Shown: positions 8,777 to 17,292, counted from the first letter of the stretch. The stretch is 40,568 nucleotides of DNA from Symbiobacteriaceae bacterium (GCA_029239785.1 JARBUG010000023.1:1-40568), one strand, 5' to 3'. The notes: generated by a model not told the origin, from the letters alone. A program made the numbers and translations.

Positions 8777-10861
8777 CTAATCCCTCCCGTATTCTGGGGC
8801 GATGGCGACAAAACAGTCCGCATAGGCGACGCCGGGGTAGTCCCCGGTGCCCGCTGATGCCGGGGTGGTCAGGTCGTTGACGCTGTAATCCAGGTCCGGG
8901 TAAAAGGCTTCGTAGGCGACCACCGTGTCGACGGGCACGTTTCGGGTAATCCGGACCGCCAGGCGCAGTTCGCCGCGATCGTTGAAGATGCGGGCCCGGT
9001 CGCCTTCGGCCAGCCCGAGGCTGGCAGCGAGGTCGGGGTGCATCTCCACAAGGGGTGCCGGCGACGATTGCAGGCTCAGGCCCAGGCCGCGGAACTGGGA
9101 GTGGAGACTCTCCGCCGGATGGGGCGTCAGCAGGCGAATGGGATACTTGTCCGATGCCCCGGGCGAGGGGGTGTAGGCGGGCAGCCGGGGCCTGCCGTCG
9201 GCCTCCGCCGCTTCCGAGGCCAGCTCAATCCGGCCGGACGGCGTGGGGAACTGCAGCGACTCCCAGGCGACCTCAGGCACGGGCGCCCGCACCGGGCCCC
9301 GGCGGAGCGCTTCCACCCCGCCGATATCAAAGCCGCTGGCCTTCAGTTCCCGCTCCACCCAGTCCCGCTCATCGCCCCCGGTCGGAAAGACGCAGAACCC
9401 GGGACGCAGTTCGGCCAGCTTGGCCGACAGCGCCCAGGCGATGGCCAGGTCGCTCCTGGCCTCAAACGGCGGGTTGACGGCCCGCTCGGTAATCGAGATG
9501 TAATGGTGCCAGTAGCTGGCGTGCAGATCCCAGTTGCCCAGAAACGTGGTGGTGGGCAGTACGATATCCGCCGCCCGGGCCGTGTCGGTCATGAACTGGT
9601 CGACGACGACCACCAGGTCCAGGTCGTGCAAAAGTTGGCGGACGCTGGCCGTGTCCGGCTCCTGGCGGGCAGGGTTGCCGCCCGTCACCCAGAGCACTTC
9701 GACGGGCGGGTCCGCCAGCGCCGGCAGCGTCCGTCCGATGGCACCTGTGGGGAAGGTCCGATTCCCGTCGACAGCGCCGGGGCCGGTGTACGGGCGCCCC
9801 ACTGTGCCACGGTAGGAGCGGATGTGGTTGCCGAAAATCCAGGTATTGAACTGGCCGTACTGAACGCCCGCGCCCGGGCGCCCCACCTGGCCGGTCATGG
9901 CTGCCAGGGCGTCCACGGCCCGCACCGCCTGGCCCCCGCCGGCGTGCCGCTGCATGCCATAGCCAATCCAAATCATGGACGGCCCGCCCTGGGCGTAAGC
10001 CAGTGCCACTTCCCGAATCGCCGCCGGCGTCAGGCCGGTCTCCGCCGCCGCCCACGCCAGGGTGACCTCGCGCCGCAGGTAGGCCGCAAACTCATCCCAG
10101 CCCTTCACGTGCGCTGCGATGAAGCGCTCGTCGCAAAGCCCCTCATCGAGGATGCACCGGGCCATGCCCAGGGCCAGGGCGCCGTCCGAGGCCGCCCGGG
10201 GCGCCACGTGCAGGTCGGCCCGGGAGGCCGTCGCCGTAGCGATCGGATCGATCACGATCACCTGCGTGCCCTGGTCCTGGGCCTGCATAATCAGGTTCAT
10301 CTGATGCGGTGCGGTCCAGGCGGGGTTGACGCCCCAGAGCAGCAGCGTCTTGGCGTGCAGCATCTGGCGGGGGTCGGATGTGGCCATGCCGCCGAAATCG
10401 TACCCCTGGGCCGCCGCGCCTGCGGCCATGCAGAGCTGGTTCACCGCCACCGTGTGCGGCCCCATCGCCCGGAACATGGCGTCGGGCGCCTCGTGCAGCA
10501 CGCCCAGGTTCCCGCTCCCCCGGTACAGGCAGACGGGGAGCAGCGACCCATGCCGGTCGTACACGTCAAGCAGCTTCTCGGCGATGCGGCTCAGCGCTTC
10601 ATCCCACGTAATGCGGCGCCACCGGCCCGAGCCCCGGGGGCTCTGCAGCAGGGGATGGCGGAGCCGGTCGGTCGCGTAGATGCGGTCCACATAGCTGTAC
10701 CCCTTGGCGCAGAGCCGACCGGCGGTGTGCGGATGGTCCGGGTCGCCCTCGATGTGCCGCACAATTCCGTCTTCGACCGTGACGATCATGCCGCAGGAAT
10801 CGTAGCAGTTGTGGGGGCAGGTCGCACGAAAGGTCCGGACGTCTGTCTGCCGTGTCCCCAT
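8777..10861 (-). CDS. Cytoplasmic molybdopterin oxidoreductase, DMSO-reductase family, substrate unknown
   Basis: A 694-residue catalytic subunit. The N-terminus binds one [4Fe-4S] cluster through C15, C19, C23 and C51 (CPHNCYDSC and RLCAKG), with Lys following the last ligand region as in Nap and Fdh enzymes. C144 in NQLCMAAG sits where the metal-ligating residue is expected, suggesting cysteine ligation. Later blocks include WGVNPAWTAP, VIDPIATATASRAD, MTGQVGRPGAG and the C-terminal molydopterin-binding domain with RIFNDRGE. There is no Tat or Sec signal, so the enzyme should be cytoplasmic, unlike the DmsA protein at 13.7-16.1 kb. The ATG follows a strong TTAGGAGG. It heads a four-gene operon with ferredoxin, kinase and regulator. 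The reaction cannot be read from sequence. Confidence 0.9.
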   Translation of the reverse strand: MGTRQTDVRTFRATCPHNCYDSCGMIVTVEDGIVRHIEGDPDHPHTAGRLCAKGYSYVDRIYATDRLRHPLLQSPRGSGRWRRITWDEALSRIAEKLLDVYDRHGSLLPVCLYRGSGNLGVLHEAPDAMFRAMGPHTVAVNQLCMAAGAAAQGYDFGGMATSDPRQMLHAKTLLLWGVNPAWTAPHQMNLIMQAQDQGTQVIVIDPIATATASRADLHVAPRAASDGALALGMARCILDEGLCDERFIAAHVKGWDEFAAYLRREVTLAWAAAETGLTPAAIREVALAYAQGGPSMIWIGYGMQRHAGGGQAVRAVDALAAMTGQVGRPGAGVQYGQFNTWIFGNHIRSYRGTVGRPYTGPGAVDGNRTFPTGAIGRTLPALADPPVEVLWVTGGNPARQEPDTASVRQLLHDLDLVVVVDQFMTDTARAADIVLPTTTFLGNWDLHASYWHHYISITERAVNPPFEARSDLAIAWALSAKLAELRPGFCVFPTGGDERDWVERELKASGFDIGGVEALRRGPVRAPVPEVAWESLQFPTPSGRIELASEAAEADGRPRLPAYTPSPGASDKYPIRLLTPHPAESLHSQFRGLGLSLQSSPAPLVEMHPDLAASLGLAEGDRARIFNDRGELRLAVRITRNVPVDTVVAYEAFYPDLDYSVNDLTTPASAGTGDYPGVAYADCFVAIAPEYGRD

Positions 10862-10877
10862 TCTCCTGCCTCCTAAT

Positions 10878-10914
10878 TGTCGGATTATGTCGATCCGTGT
10901 TTGGAAATGTCGAT
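10878..10914 (-). promoter_or_regulatory. Phased TGTCG repeats upstream of the molybdoenzyme operon
   Basis: TGTCG occurs on the plus strand at 10878, 10888 and 10908, that is 10 and 20 bp apart. The last two are identical octamers, ATGTCGAT (10887-10894 and 10907-10914). They lie 16-53 bp upstream of the ATG on the minus strand, just downstream of a possible -10 box (TACAAT on the minus strand). The helical phasing suggests an operator, possibly for the operon's own NarL-type regulator. Confidence 0.4.
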
Positions 10915-11000
10915 TGTTCGCATTGTAAAGGATAACATTTCGGTCGGATTTCCTCCATTCGCTGAGTGACCTGTTAGCGTACTGAAATGAATGAACATAA

Positions 11001-11028
11001 AGAGCCAGCCCATAAGCGGGCTGGCTCT
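11001..11028 (-). terminator. Rho-independent terminator after the 377-residue ferredoxin gene
   Basis: A perfect 11-bp stem (11001-11011 with 11018-11028) around a 6-nt loop. On the minus strand it is followed by TTTATGTTCATTCATTT. It lies 19 bp beyond the stop codon and ends the dms transcript. Confidence 0.8.
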
Positions 11029-11046
11029 CGTCACAAAGTCGTAATA

Positions 11047-12180
11047 CTAGCCGCGCATGCGGCAGGCGAAACAGCGGTCAGGGCCGCCGGGGGTGTGCCA
11101 GTACTTGGCGCCACACCCGCAAATGGCACGTTCGCCCTCCATGAGCGGTTCGGGCGCCTCCGCCTGGAAGCGGTCGGCAGTCAGTTGCTCCCCCCGGCCC
11201 ATGGCGCCCACCGGGCAGATTTCCCGGCAGAGGCCGCAGTCGGTGCAGCGGCTGGCCTGCCACTGGAGCGCCGCGTGATCGCCGCTTTCCGTGACATGCA
11301 GCGCACCCGAGGGGCAGAGCTTGGTGCAGACCGGGCAGAGGGTGCAGGCCGGGCTGGCCAGCGGGGCGAATTCGGGCAGCCGGGCGCCCGGGGCCGGTGG
11401 CCTGGCGGCCATGGCATCACGCAGCACCTGGCGGCGCCGGGGCGTGCCCTGCACTTCGTAGATCGTCGGTGCCGGCGGGGCGGGCTTTTTCGGCGCCCAG
11501 TCGCCCAGCAGCAGCCCAAGCAGGCTGCCGCCGCTTTTGAAGGCGCTGCCCAGAAAGGCCCGGCGGTCCCGGTTGGCCAGGCTCTGGTCGAAGGTAGTCT
11601 CGGTGCCAGCCCGGTCGCCCGGTGCCTGGTGGCCCGGGGCGCCCTCGCCCACCTCGGCCAGCGACGACGCAAACCCCACCGCCCCCGGGTACAACGCCTC
11701 CAAGGGCGCAAGGTCCATGCGCTCCACGCCGGCCCGGTTCCCGCAAGCCGCACACGCTTCCGGCCGCCACAGCAGAATCTGGCTGTGCCCGCCCGCCAGC
11801 ATGCCCACCAGCACCTCGGGCGTCACCGCCCCGATGCAGGGCACCTTCACGACCCGCTCCCGCAGCCCCGGCCCGTGGGCGGCGCAGGCAACCACCAGCG
11901 GGTCGCCCTGAGCCTTGCGGGCCTCGGTCAGCAGCGCCACATCCGACGGGGTCTCCATGCGGAGCGCCCCCGTGCGGCAAGCGGCGGCGCAGAGCCCGCA
12001 CGCCGTGCAGGCGTCGGTCACCACGGGGCCACGGCCCAGGCTGACGGCGCCCGCGGGGCAAATCTCCACGCAGGTCCGGCAGGTCGAGCGGCCGGAGCGG
12101 GCCTGCGTGCAAAGCGCCGTCTCGACTCGCACCGGCTTTACGTTGGCCAGCATATCTGCGGCCCGTTCTAGGTCGAACAT
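11047..12180 (-). CDS. Multi-cluster ferredoxin-like protein downstream of dmsABC
   Basis: A 377-residue protein of unusual architecture. The N-terminus has two [4Fe-4S]-type motifs (C24, C34, C37, C41 and C58, C61, C64, C68). Residues about 95-150 carry further cysteines (C99, C115, C143, C146) in a block resembling hydrogenase Fe-S subunits of the MvhD type. The middle contains DRRAFLGSAFKSGGSLLGLL (about 205-223), a twin-arginine-like motif plus short hydrophobic stretch at an internal position. A second ferredoxin pair follows (C279, C282, C285, C289 and C312, C315, C318, C322), and the C-terminus has CGC and CFAC pairs like a zinc or rubredoxin-type knuckle. The ATG has GGAGGGG upstream. 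As fourth gene of the dms cluster it probably exchanges electrons with the DMSO-reductase-type complex. Its precise function is unknown. Confidence 0.85.
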   Translation of the reverse strand: MFDLERAADMLANVKPVRVETALCTQARSGRSTCRTCVEICPAGAVSLGRGPVVTDACTACGLCAAACRTGALRMETPSDVALLTEARKAQGDPLVVACAAHGPGLRERVVKVPCIGAVTPEVLVGMLAGGHSQILLWRPEACAACGNRAGVERMDLAPLEALYPGAVGFASSLAEVGEGAPGHQAPGDRAGTETTFDQSLANRDRRAFLGSAFKSGGSLLGLLLGDWAPKKPAPPAPTIYEVQGTPRRRQVLRDAMAARPPAPGARLPEFAPLASPACTLCPVCTKLCPSGALHVTESGDHAALQWQASRCTDCGLCREICPVGAMGRGEQLTADRFQAEAPEPLMEGERAICGCGAKYWHTPGGPDRCFACRMRG

Positions 12181-12215
12181 GCCTATCCCCTCCCGTCCAC
12201 CGCCAGATCAAAGCA

Positions 12216-12236
12216 GAGGGGGACAAAGCCCCCCTC
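12216..12236 (-). other. Small hairpin between dmsC and the ferredoxin gene
   Basis: A 7-bp stem, GAGGGGG (12216-12222) with CCCCCTC (12230-12236), around a 7-nt loop and without a T tract. It may affect mRNA stability or differential expression within the operon. Confidence 0.35.
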
Positions 12237-12265
12237 CGCCGGTTAACCCTTCTATATCACTTAGT

Positions 12266-13099
12266 CTAGCCGACGGCCACGGGAACGCCAATGGCGTAGA
12301 AGATCACTCTTGCCATGGCCTCTCCGACCAGTCCCACCAGCAACAGCGCGTAGACCACGCGTAAGGACTGGACCCGACGCTGCCAGACCACGGCGGCGGC
12401 CACCGCCGTCAAACTGCCCAGTACCAGGAACGACCACATCTGCGGCTGCCAGGCGCCCATCAGCAGGGTAAGCGACGCCCTGCCGGCTGCCGAACCCTGG
12501 GCCAGTTGGCCAAGGTAAAGCGGCAGGCCGCCCAGCTGGAGCACCAGACCGGCCAACGTCATCCAGCCGGCGACCGGCAGTACGCCCTCGACACCCGGCC
12601 GGAGGGCCAGCATGCCCAGACCGCCGAGAACCAGCGTCGTCGCCACAAAGGAGACCATGGTGTAAGCACTCGTCCAGGCGGGAATCACGCTGGACTGGTA
12701 GATCATGCTCATGCAGAGCACCAGCACCACACCGGCCAACGCCGTCAGCCGACCAAGCAGGAGACCGGCGCCTCCGCGGCGCTCAACCACCACGGAGCCC
12801 AGCCACAGGAGGCCAAACAGCATCGTCGCCGCGATTTCACGGGAGAGCCAGGAGGAGCCGACCTGCAGCAGCACCCGATAGGCGCCCAGGGGCGAACCAA
12901 GGTGCAGGAACGACACGATCGCCGCAGCGATCATCAGGCCGCCGGCCACCAGGGACGGCAGCACCGTCGCCTTGATCGCCTGACCGGCATCCGACCGGCG
13001 GGCGAGAATCTCACGAACCAGTACCACGGCCAGATAGATACCCGCCGCGGCCTGCCCCAGCAGGGTAAAGAGTGCGAGCGGCCATTCAGCATGCAGCAT
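12266..13099 (-). CDS. dmsC: DMSO-reductase-type membrane anchor subunit
   Basis: A 277-residue polytopic membrane protein with about eight hydrophobic segments, starting MLHAEWPLALFTLLGQAAAG. This fits DmsC, the anchor that passes electrons from menaquinol to the ferredoxin subunit. The blocks HAEWPLALFTLLGQ and SFLHLGSPLGAYR are characteristic of DmsC proteins. It starts 3 bp after the dmsB stop codon, with GGGAGGAA as ribosome binding site. The position after dmsA and dmsB supports the assignment. The physiological substrate (DMSO, other S- or N-oxides, or another acceptor) cannot be decided from sequence. Confidence 0.9.
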   Translation of the reverse strand: MLHAEWPLALFTLLGQAAAGIYLAVVLVREILARRSDAGQAIKATVLPSLVAGGLMIAAAIVSFLHLGSPLGAYRVLLQVGSSWLSREIAATMLFGLLWLGSVVVERRGGAGLLLGRLTALAGVVLVLCMSMIYQSSVIPAWTSAYTMVSFVATTLVLGGLGMLALRPGVEGVLPVAGWMTLAGLVLQLGGLPLYLGQLAQGSAAGRASLTLLMGAWQPQMWSFLVLGSLTAVAAAVVWQRRVQSLRVVYALLLVGLVGEAMARVIFYAIGVPVAVG

Positions 13100-13102
13100 C
13101 GC

Positions 13103-13696
13103 CTATTTCCTCCCCCCGCTCACGGCGCTCTTGTGCGACGTGTAGATGGTGTTCGGGCTGGTCATCAGCGGATCGGGCAGCCCGTGTACGGCCACCACGG
13201 CATCCGGGTGCTTCTTCTTCAGCTCATCGATCGGGCCCCACTCGATCGCGCGCATCGGGCACGACGTCACGCAGGCCGGATCCTTGCCCTGCGCCCGATA
13301 GTCAGCGCACATGTCGCACTTCTGGGTCTTGCCACGCTGCTCGCTGTACTGCGGAGCGCCGTACGGGCAGCTCCAGGTGCAGTAACGGCAGCCGATGCAC
13401 TTCGTCTGGTCAACCGACACGACGCCATCTTCGGGGTTCTTGTGCATGGCGCCCGTCGGGCAGTTCTCCACGCACTTCGGATGGTCGCAGTGGTTGCACG
13501 ACACGCCGATCCAATAGGCAAAGACCTCGGGCACATAGGTGTCGCCCACCTTGGCGAAGCCGCCGCCGCTGACTTCCGTCAAACGGCGCAGGTTGACGCC
13601 GATCTCCATATCATTCTTGTCCTTGCAAGCCACTGCGCAGGTTTTGCAACCCATGCAGAACTGCTGGTTCAGGTAGAATCCCAACTGCTGTCCCAC
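13103..13696 (-). CDS. dmsB: DMSO-reductase-type ferredoxin subunit
   Basis: A 197-residue four-cluster ferredoxin with cysteine groups CMGCKTCAVAC, CNHCDHPKCVENCP, CIGCRYCTWSCP and CDMC plus CVTSCP. It would relay electrons from the anchor to the molybdenum subunit. The start is GTG at 13696, preceded by GGAGGA. It lies 23 bp after dmsA and 3 bp before dmsC. Having no signal of its own, it would be co-exported with the Tat-bearing catalytic subunit, as is known for this family. Confidence 0.93.
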   Translation of the reverse strand: MGQQLGFYLNQQFCMGCKTCAVACKDKNDMEIGVNLRRLTEVSGGGFAKVGDTYVPEVFAYWIGVSCNHCDHPKCVENCPTGAMHKNPEDGVVSVDQTKCIGCRYCTWSCPYGAPQYSEQRGKTQKCDMCADYRAQGKDPACVTSCPMRAIEWGPIDELKKKHPDAVVAVHGLPDPLMTSPNTIYTSHKSAVSGGRK

Positions 13697-13719
13697 GGTG
13701 AGTCCTCCTTCCTGCCGGC

Positions 13720-16083
13720 TTACGCCTTGACAACCTCAACCAGATTGGTGTGCTGAGGGTTCGAGTTCGACATGTAGCTGCCGCGCTGGGTCGTCAGAAT
13801 GTTGATGGCGCCGTGGGTATCGACTCCATCCTTGCCGGGCGCGTACCAGGCGCCTTGCGGCACGGCGATTACGCCGGGCATGATGCGCGTGGTCACCTTC
13901 GCCGGAATCAGCGTGGCGCCCCGGTCGTTGAAGATCTTGACCTGGTCGCCGTCGGCGATGCCGCGGGCATCGGCGTCGATGGGGTTGATCCACATCTCCT
14001 GGCGGCCGGCTTCGGTCATGACCGGGTTGTTGTCGTGGGTCGAGTGCGACCGGCGCTTGTAATGCCAGCCCGTCATCTGGAGGGGATATTTCTCAACGAG
14101 GGGGTCGGAGGGCCCATCGAAGGCGGGCACGTACTTGGGTACCGCCGGCACGAACTGGGGGTTCTTCCGGTCAAAGAGCGCCTTGGAGAAGAGTTCAATC
14201 TTGCCGGAGGGCGTGGCGAACTTGTTCTTCTCAGGATCGGCAATCTGCTTGGCGAAAGCGATTTCGGGCGCCGCCACCTTGCGGCGGAAGACACCGGCCT
14301 TCTTGAAGGCCTCGAAACCGGGGAACTCGGGATGAGCCTTGGCTGCGCCTTCGCAGCAGAACTTCATCCAGTCCTCAAGGCTCTTGCCTTCGGTAAATTC
14401 CTTCTTGAGTCCGAGCTTCTCGGCCACGTCGGAGAGCCAGTCGTACTCCTCGCGGCACTCGTACATCGGCTCGATCACCTTGTTGCTGTAAATCGCATAC
14501 TCGCCGTGACCCCACGGGGTGAGGATGTTATCCCGCTCATAGGTGGTGGTGCCGGGCAGCACCAGGTCGGAGAACTTGGCGCTGGGCGACATGAAGATAT
14601 CGCTGGTGACGATGAACTCGCAGAGCGACTCATCGGCCAGAATCTGGGCCGTCTTGTTGATGTCGGAGTGCTGGTTGACCAGCGTGTTGCCCGCCAGGTT
14701 AAAGATCAGCTTGATGTTGGAGGGCAGCTTGGCGGCGCCCACAATCAGGTCCTTCTCGGCGGTCATCTCGGCGCCGCGCACGATGGCGTCGGTCCAGATG
14801 AAGCAGGAGATCTGCACCTTGCCGGTGCCGGCCTTGACGGGGATGCCGCCAAAGGTGACGGTGCTGGGCGGGTAGCCGGCGCCCGAGGCGTGGCCGCCGC
14901 TGCGGCCCACGTTGCCGGTCATGCAGGCCAGCAGGGTGGCAGAACGGACGGACTGCTCGCCGTTGGCGTGGCGCTGCGGGCCGAAGCCCTGAATCAGGGC
15001 GCCCGGCTTGACCATGGCGTACTCGCGGGCGAGCGCCTTGATCCGGTTTGCCGGGATGCCGGTGATCTTTTGAGCCCACTCCGGGGTCTTGGGCTGGCCG
15101 TCGGCCTGGCCCATCACGTACGTCTTGTAGGAGTTGCCGGCCGGGGTGCCCGCGGGCATGTGCTCCTCGTCGAAGCCAAGGCAGTACTTGTCCAGGAAAG
15201 CCTGGTCGTGCAGGTTCTCCTTGATCATGGTGTAGGCCATGGCGTCGATCAGAGCGCTGTCGGTGCCGGGACGAATGGGAATCCACTCGTCGGCCAGCGC
15301 AAGGGCGGTATCGGTGTACCGCGGATCGATGACGATGATCTTCGCACCGGCCTCCTTGGCCTTGCGCAGGTAGTACATCGTGTTGGTGCCAAAGACCGTC
15401 TCGGCGGGGTTGAAGCCGTCAAGAATGATCAGCTTGGAGTTAACCCAGTCGGCCCGGTGGTTGCCACTGTTGCTGGTGCCGTAGGTGTACGGCGTGGCGT
15501 AGCGGGTCTGGCCGCTGGAGTAGGTGCCGTAGTAGTTCAGGTAATCGCCGGCGTACAGGCCGAGCAGCCGCTTGATGAAGCCGGTGCCGGCGGCGGGGCC
15601 GCTGATGCCCGACGCATAGTGCGGATAGATGGAGAGAGCGCCGTGCTTCTCGTTGATCCGCTTCAGTTCGTTGGCGATCATGGTCGTCGCTTCGTCCCAG
15701 CTGATTCGCTCGAACTTGCCTTCACCGCGCTTGCCGACCCGCTTCATGGGATACTTCAGGCGGTCGGGGTGGTAGACGATGGAGCGATAGGACCGGCCGC
15801 GCAGGCAGCCCCGCAGTGCCATCTGCTCGGCGCTGTCGGGGTCGGGGTCGGACTCAATGCGGGTAATGACGCCTTCCTTGACGTGGGCGCGAATGACGCA
15901 CCGTCCGCCGCAGTTGTTGCTGCAGCCGGTGGGGATGACCTTCGGTTCGGAGTCGGCGTTGGCCTCAGTGGGGGCGAAGGGCCCGACGCCGCCGGCGCCT
16001 AAGCCACCTACCGCAGCCGCGCCAGCGAGGGCGCCGCTCCACTTCAGAAGGGAGCGCCGGGAGATGGACCACTTTTCAGACAT
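13720..16083 (-). CDS. dmsA: DMSO-reductase-type catalytic molybdopterin subunit with Tat signal
   Basis: A 787-residue catalytic subunit. The chosen ATG (16083) follows GCAGGGAGGA and places the twin-arginine signal SRRSLLKWSG at residues 8-17; an upstream in-frame start at 16125 would bury it. The [4Fe-4S] ligands are C54, C58, C62 and C93, followed by RGRS with Arg as in DmsA rather than Lys. YYGTYSSGQ places Ser189 at the expected molybdenum-ligand position, which is the DMSO/TMAO-reductase type. Further blocks are YGTSNSGNHRADWVNSK, IDPRYTDTAL and the C-terminal dinucleotide-binding domain with KIFNDRGATLIPAKV. The complex should face outside the membrane. No TorD/DmsD-type chaperone gene is visible in the window. 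Its 5' leader can fold over the ribosome binding site. Confidence 0.94.
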   Translation of the reverse strand: MSEKWSISRRSLLKWSGALAGAAAVGGLGAGGVGPFAPTEANADSEPKVIPTGCSNNCGGRCVIRAHVKEGVITRIESDPDPDSAEQMALRGCLRGRSYRSIVYHPDRLKYPMKRVGKRGEGKFERISWDEATTMIANELKRINEKHGALSIYPHYASGISGPAAGTGFIKRLLGLYAGDYLNYYGTYSSGQTRYATPYTYGTSNSGNHRADWVNSKLIILDGFNPAETVFGTNTMYYLRKAKEAGAKIIVIDPRYTDTALALADEWIPIRPGTDSALIDAMAYTMIKENLHDQAFLDKYCLGFDEEHMPAGTPAGNSYKTYVMGQADGQPKTPEWAQKITGIPANRIKALAREYAMVKPGALIQGFGPQRHANGEQSVRSATLLACMTGNVGRSGGHASGAGYPPSTVTFGGIPVKAGTGKVQISCFIWTDAIVRGAEMTAEKDLIVGAAKLPSNIKLIFNLAGNTLVNQHSDINKTAQILADESLCEFIVTSDIFMSPSAKFSDLVLPGTTTYERDNILTPWGHGEYAIYSNKVIEPMYECREEYDWLSDVAEKLGLKKEFTEGKSLEDWMKFCCEGAAKAHPEFPGFEAFKKAGVFRRKVAAPEIAFAKQIADPEKNKFATPSGKIELFSKALFDRKNPQFVPAVPKYVPAFDGPSDPLVEKYPLQMTGWHYKRRSHSTHDNNPVMTEAGRQEMWINPIDADARGIADGDQVKIFNDRGATLIPAKVTTRIMPGVIAVPQGAWYAPGKDGVDTHGAINILTTQRGSYMSNSNPQHTNLVEVVKA

Positions 16084-16263
16084 GCTGTGTCCTCCCTGCT
16101 TGAACTGTTTCAGTTTTAGTATCAACGAGCGAGAAAGGCAGGGAAATCGCCCGCTCGGGCCTAAGTCTTGCGGTAGCTACGCAAAGATGGCCTAGGATCT
16201 TTTTGCTGAATAGGCCCGTTCGGGCCATGGCCCGGGCGCCCTACGAGAGGAGCGTTGATCCAC
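16084..16263. promoter_or_regulatory. Divergent dmsA / DUF2804 control region with competing hairpins
   Basis: On the dmsA strand the ribosome binding site contains GCAGGGA (complement of 16093-16099). A perfect 7-nt complement, TCCCTGC, lies upstream (complement of 16138-16144). That anti-SD sits in the loop of a CGAGCG/CGCTCG hairpin (16126-16131 with 16152-16157). Further inverted pairs are CGGGCCTA (16156-16163) with TAGGCCCG (16211-16218), GGCCCG (16213-16218) with CGGGCC (16221-16226), and CGGGCC (16221-16226) with GGCCCG (16229-16234), so several mutually exclusive folds are possible. This looks like an RNA-level switch on dmsA translation. A molybdenum-cofactor riboswitch is one possibility, but I could not match its consensus. 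Confidence 0.45.
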
Positions 16264-17292
16264 ATGACACTGAACCAGCGTGAGACGTTGCCGACGGCCG
16301 AACGGGAGCTGACCCAACCGGTTGCCCTCTGCGACGAGCGGGGCCGGCTCAATCCCGCCGCCATCGGGTGGTCGCGCCAACCCCTGCATACCTGCAACCT
16401 CCGGGGCGCCTGGCTGCGTAAGAAGCGTTGGAACTACTGGTGTGTGACCACCGACCAACACCTCTTCTCCGTCACACTGTCAAACATCGACTACTCGAGT
16501 GTGGCCTTCGTCTACTTTTTGGAGTACGCCACCGGGCGCTTCTACGAGACGACGGTGATCAGCACGAAGCCCATCGCCTTGCCGCCGACGGTCATGGGGC
16601 GAATCAGCTTCAGGCACAGCGATCTGACCTGCTCCATCGAAGATGAAGGCGAGCGGACGCGCATCGACGTCGAGTGCCCCCGCTTTGGTCCGGCGCCGCT
16701 GCGGGCCTCACTCTCCATCGCCCGGCCGGCGGGACTGGATACCATGAACGTCGTCATTCCCTGGAGCGACCGGCGGTTTCAGTTCACATCGAAGCAGATT
16801 TGCCTGCCGGCGATCGGGCTGGTGGAACTGGGCGCCGAAGCGGTGCCGCTTGACGGCTTTGCCTGCCTGGACTACGGCCGGGGGATCTGGCCCTACAAGA
16901 GCACCTGGAACTGGGGTGCCTGCTCCGGGCGCCAGGCCGGGCGCACGGTCGGCGTCAACCTGGGCGGCCAGTGGACCGATGGCACAGGCTATACCGAGAA
17001 CGCGGTGCTCGTGGACGGGCGGCTGAGCAAACTGAGTGACCCTGTCCGGTTTGTGTACGATAGCCGCGACTTCAAGCGCCCCTGGCGGGTGCATACGCCG
17101 GGCAGCGACCGGGTCGACCTGACCTTCACCCCGTTCTTCGAACGGGTTGCCAAGACCAACATGCTGATTGTGCGCTCCGAGGTGCATCAGATGATCGGGC
17201 GGTACAGCGGCTCGTTTGTGACCGATGATGGCGAGCGCATCGCCGTGACCGACCTGGTGGGCTGGGCGGAAGACCACCGGGCGCGCTGGTAG
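16264..17292 (+). CDS. DUF2804 domain protein
   Basis: A 342-residue soluble protein resembling DUF2804, a family of unknown function with a beta-rich, lipocalin-like character. Features include LCDERGRLNPAAIGWSR near the start, WLRKKRWNYWCVTTD, and GRGIWPYKSTWNWGACSG in the C-terminal half. ATG at 16264 was chosen because AGGAG (16248-16252) is 11 nt upstream; an in-frame TTG at 16255 is only 2 nt from that site. It is divergent from dmsA. No catalytic motif can be named. The family recognition is reasonably confident; the role is not. Confidence 0.82.
   Translation: MTLNQRETLPTAERELTQPVALCDERGRLNPAAIGWSRQPLHTCNLRGAWLRKKRWNYWCVTTDQHLFSVTLSNIDYSSVAFVYFLEYATGRFYETTVISTKPIALPPTVMGRISFRHSDLTCSIEDEGERTRIDVECPRFGPAPLRASLSIARPAGLDTMNVVIPWSDRRFQFTSKQICLPAIGLVELGAEAVPLDGFACLDYGRGIWPYKSTWNWGACSGRQAGRTVGVNLGGQWTDGTGYTENAVLVDGRLSKLSDPVRFVYDSRDFKRPWRVHTPGSDRVDLTFTPFFERVAKTNMLIVRSEVHQMIGRYSGSFVTDDGERIAVTDLVGWAEDHRARW

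Noticed and set aside
13750-16002. A 750-codon plus-strand ORF opposite dmsA
   Set aside because: Shadow of a well-supported gene; composition is Gly/Val/Leu-rich with no recognisable domain or ribosome binding site.
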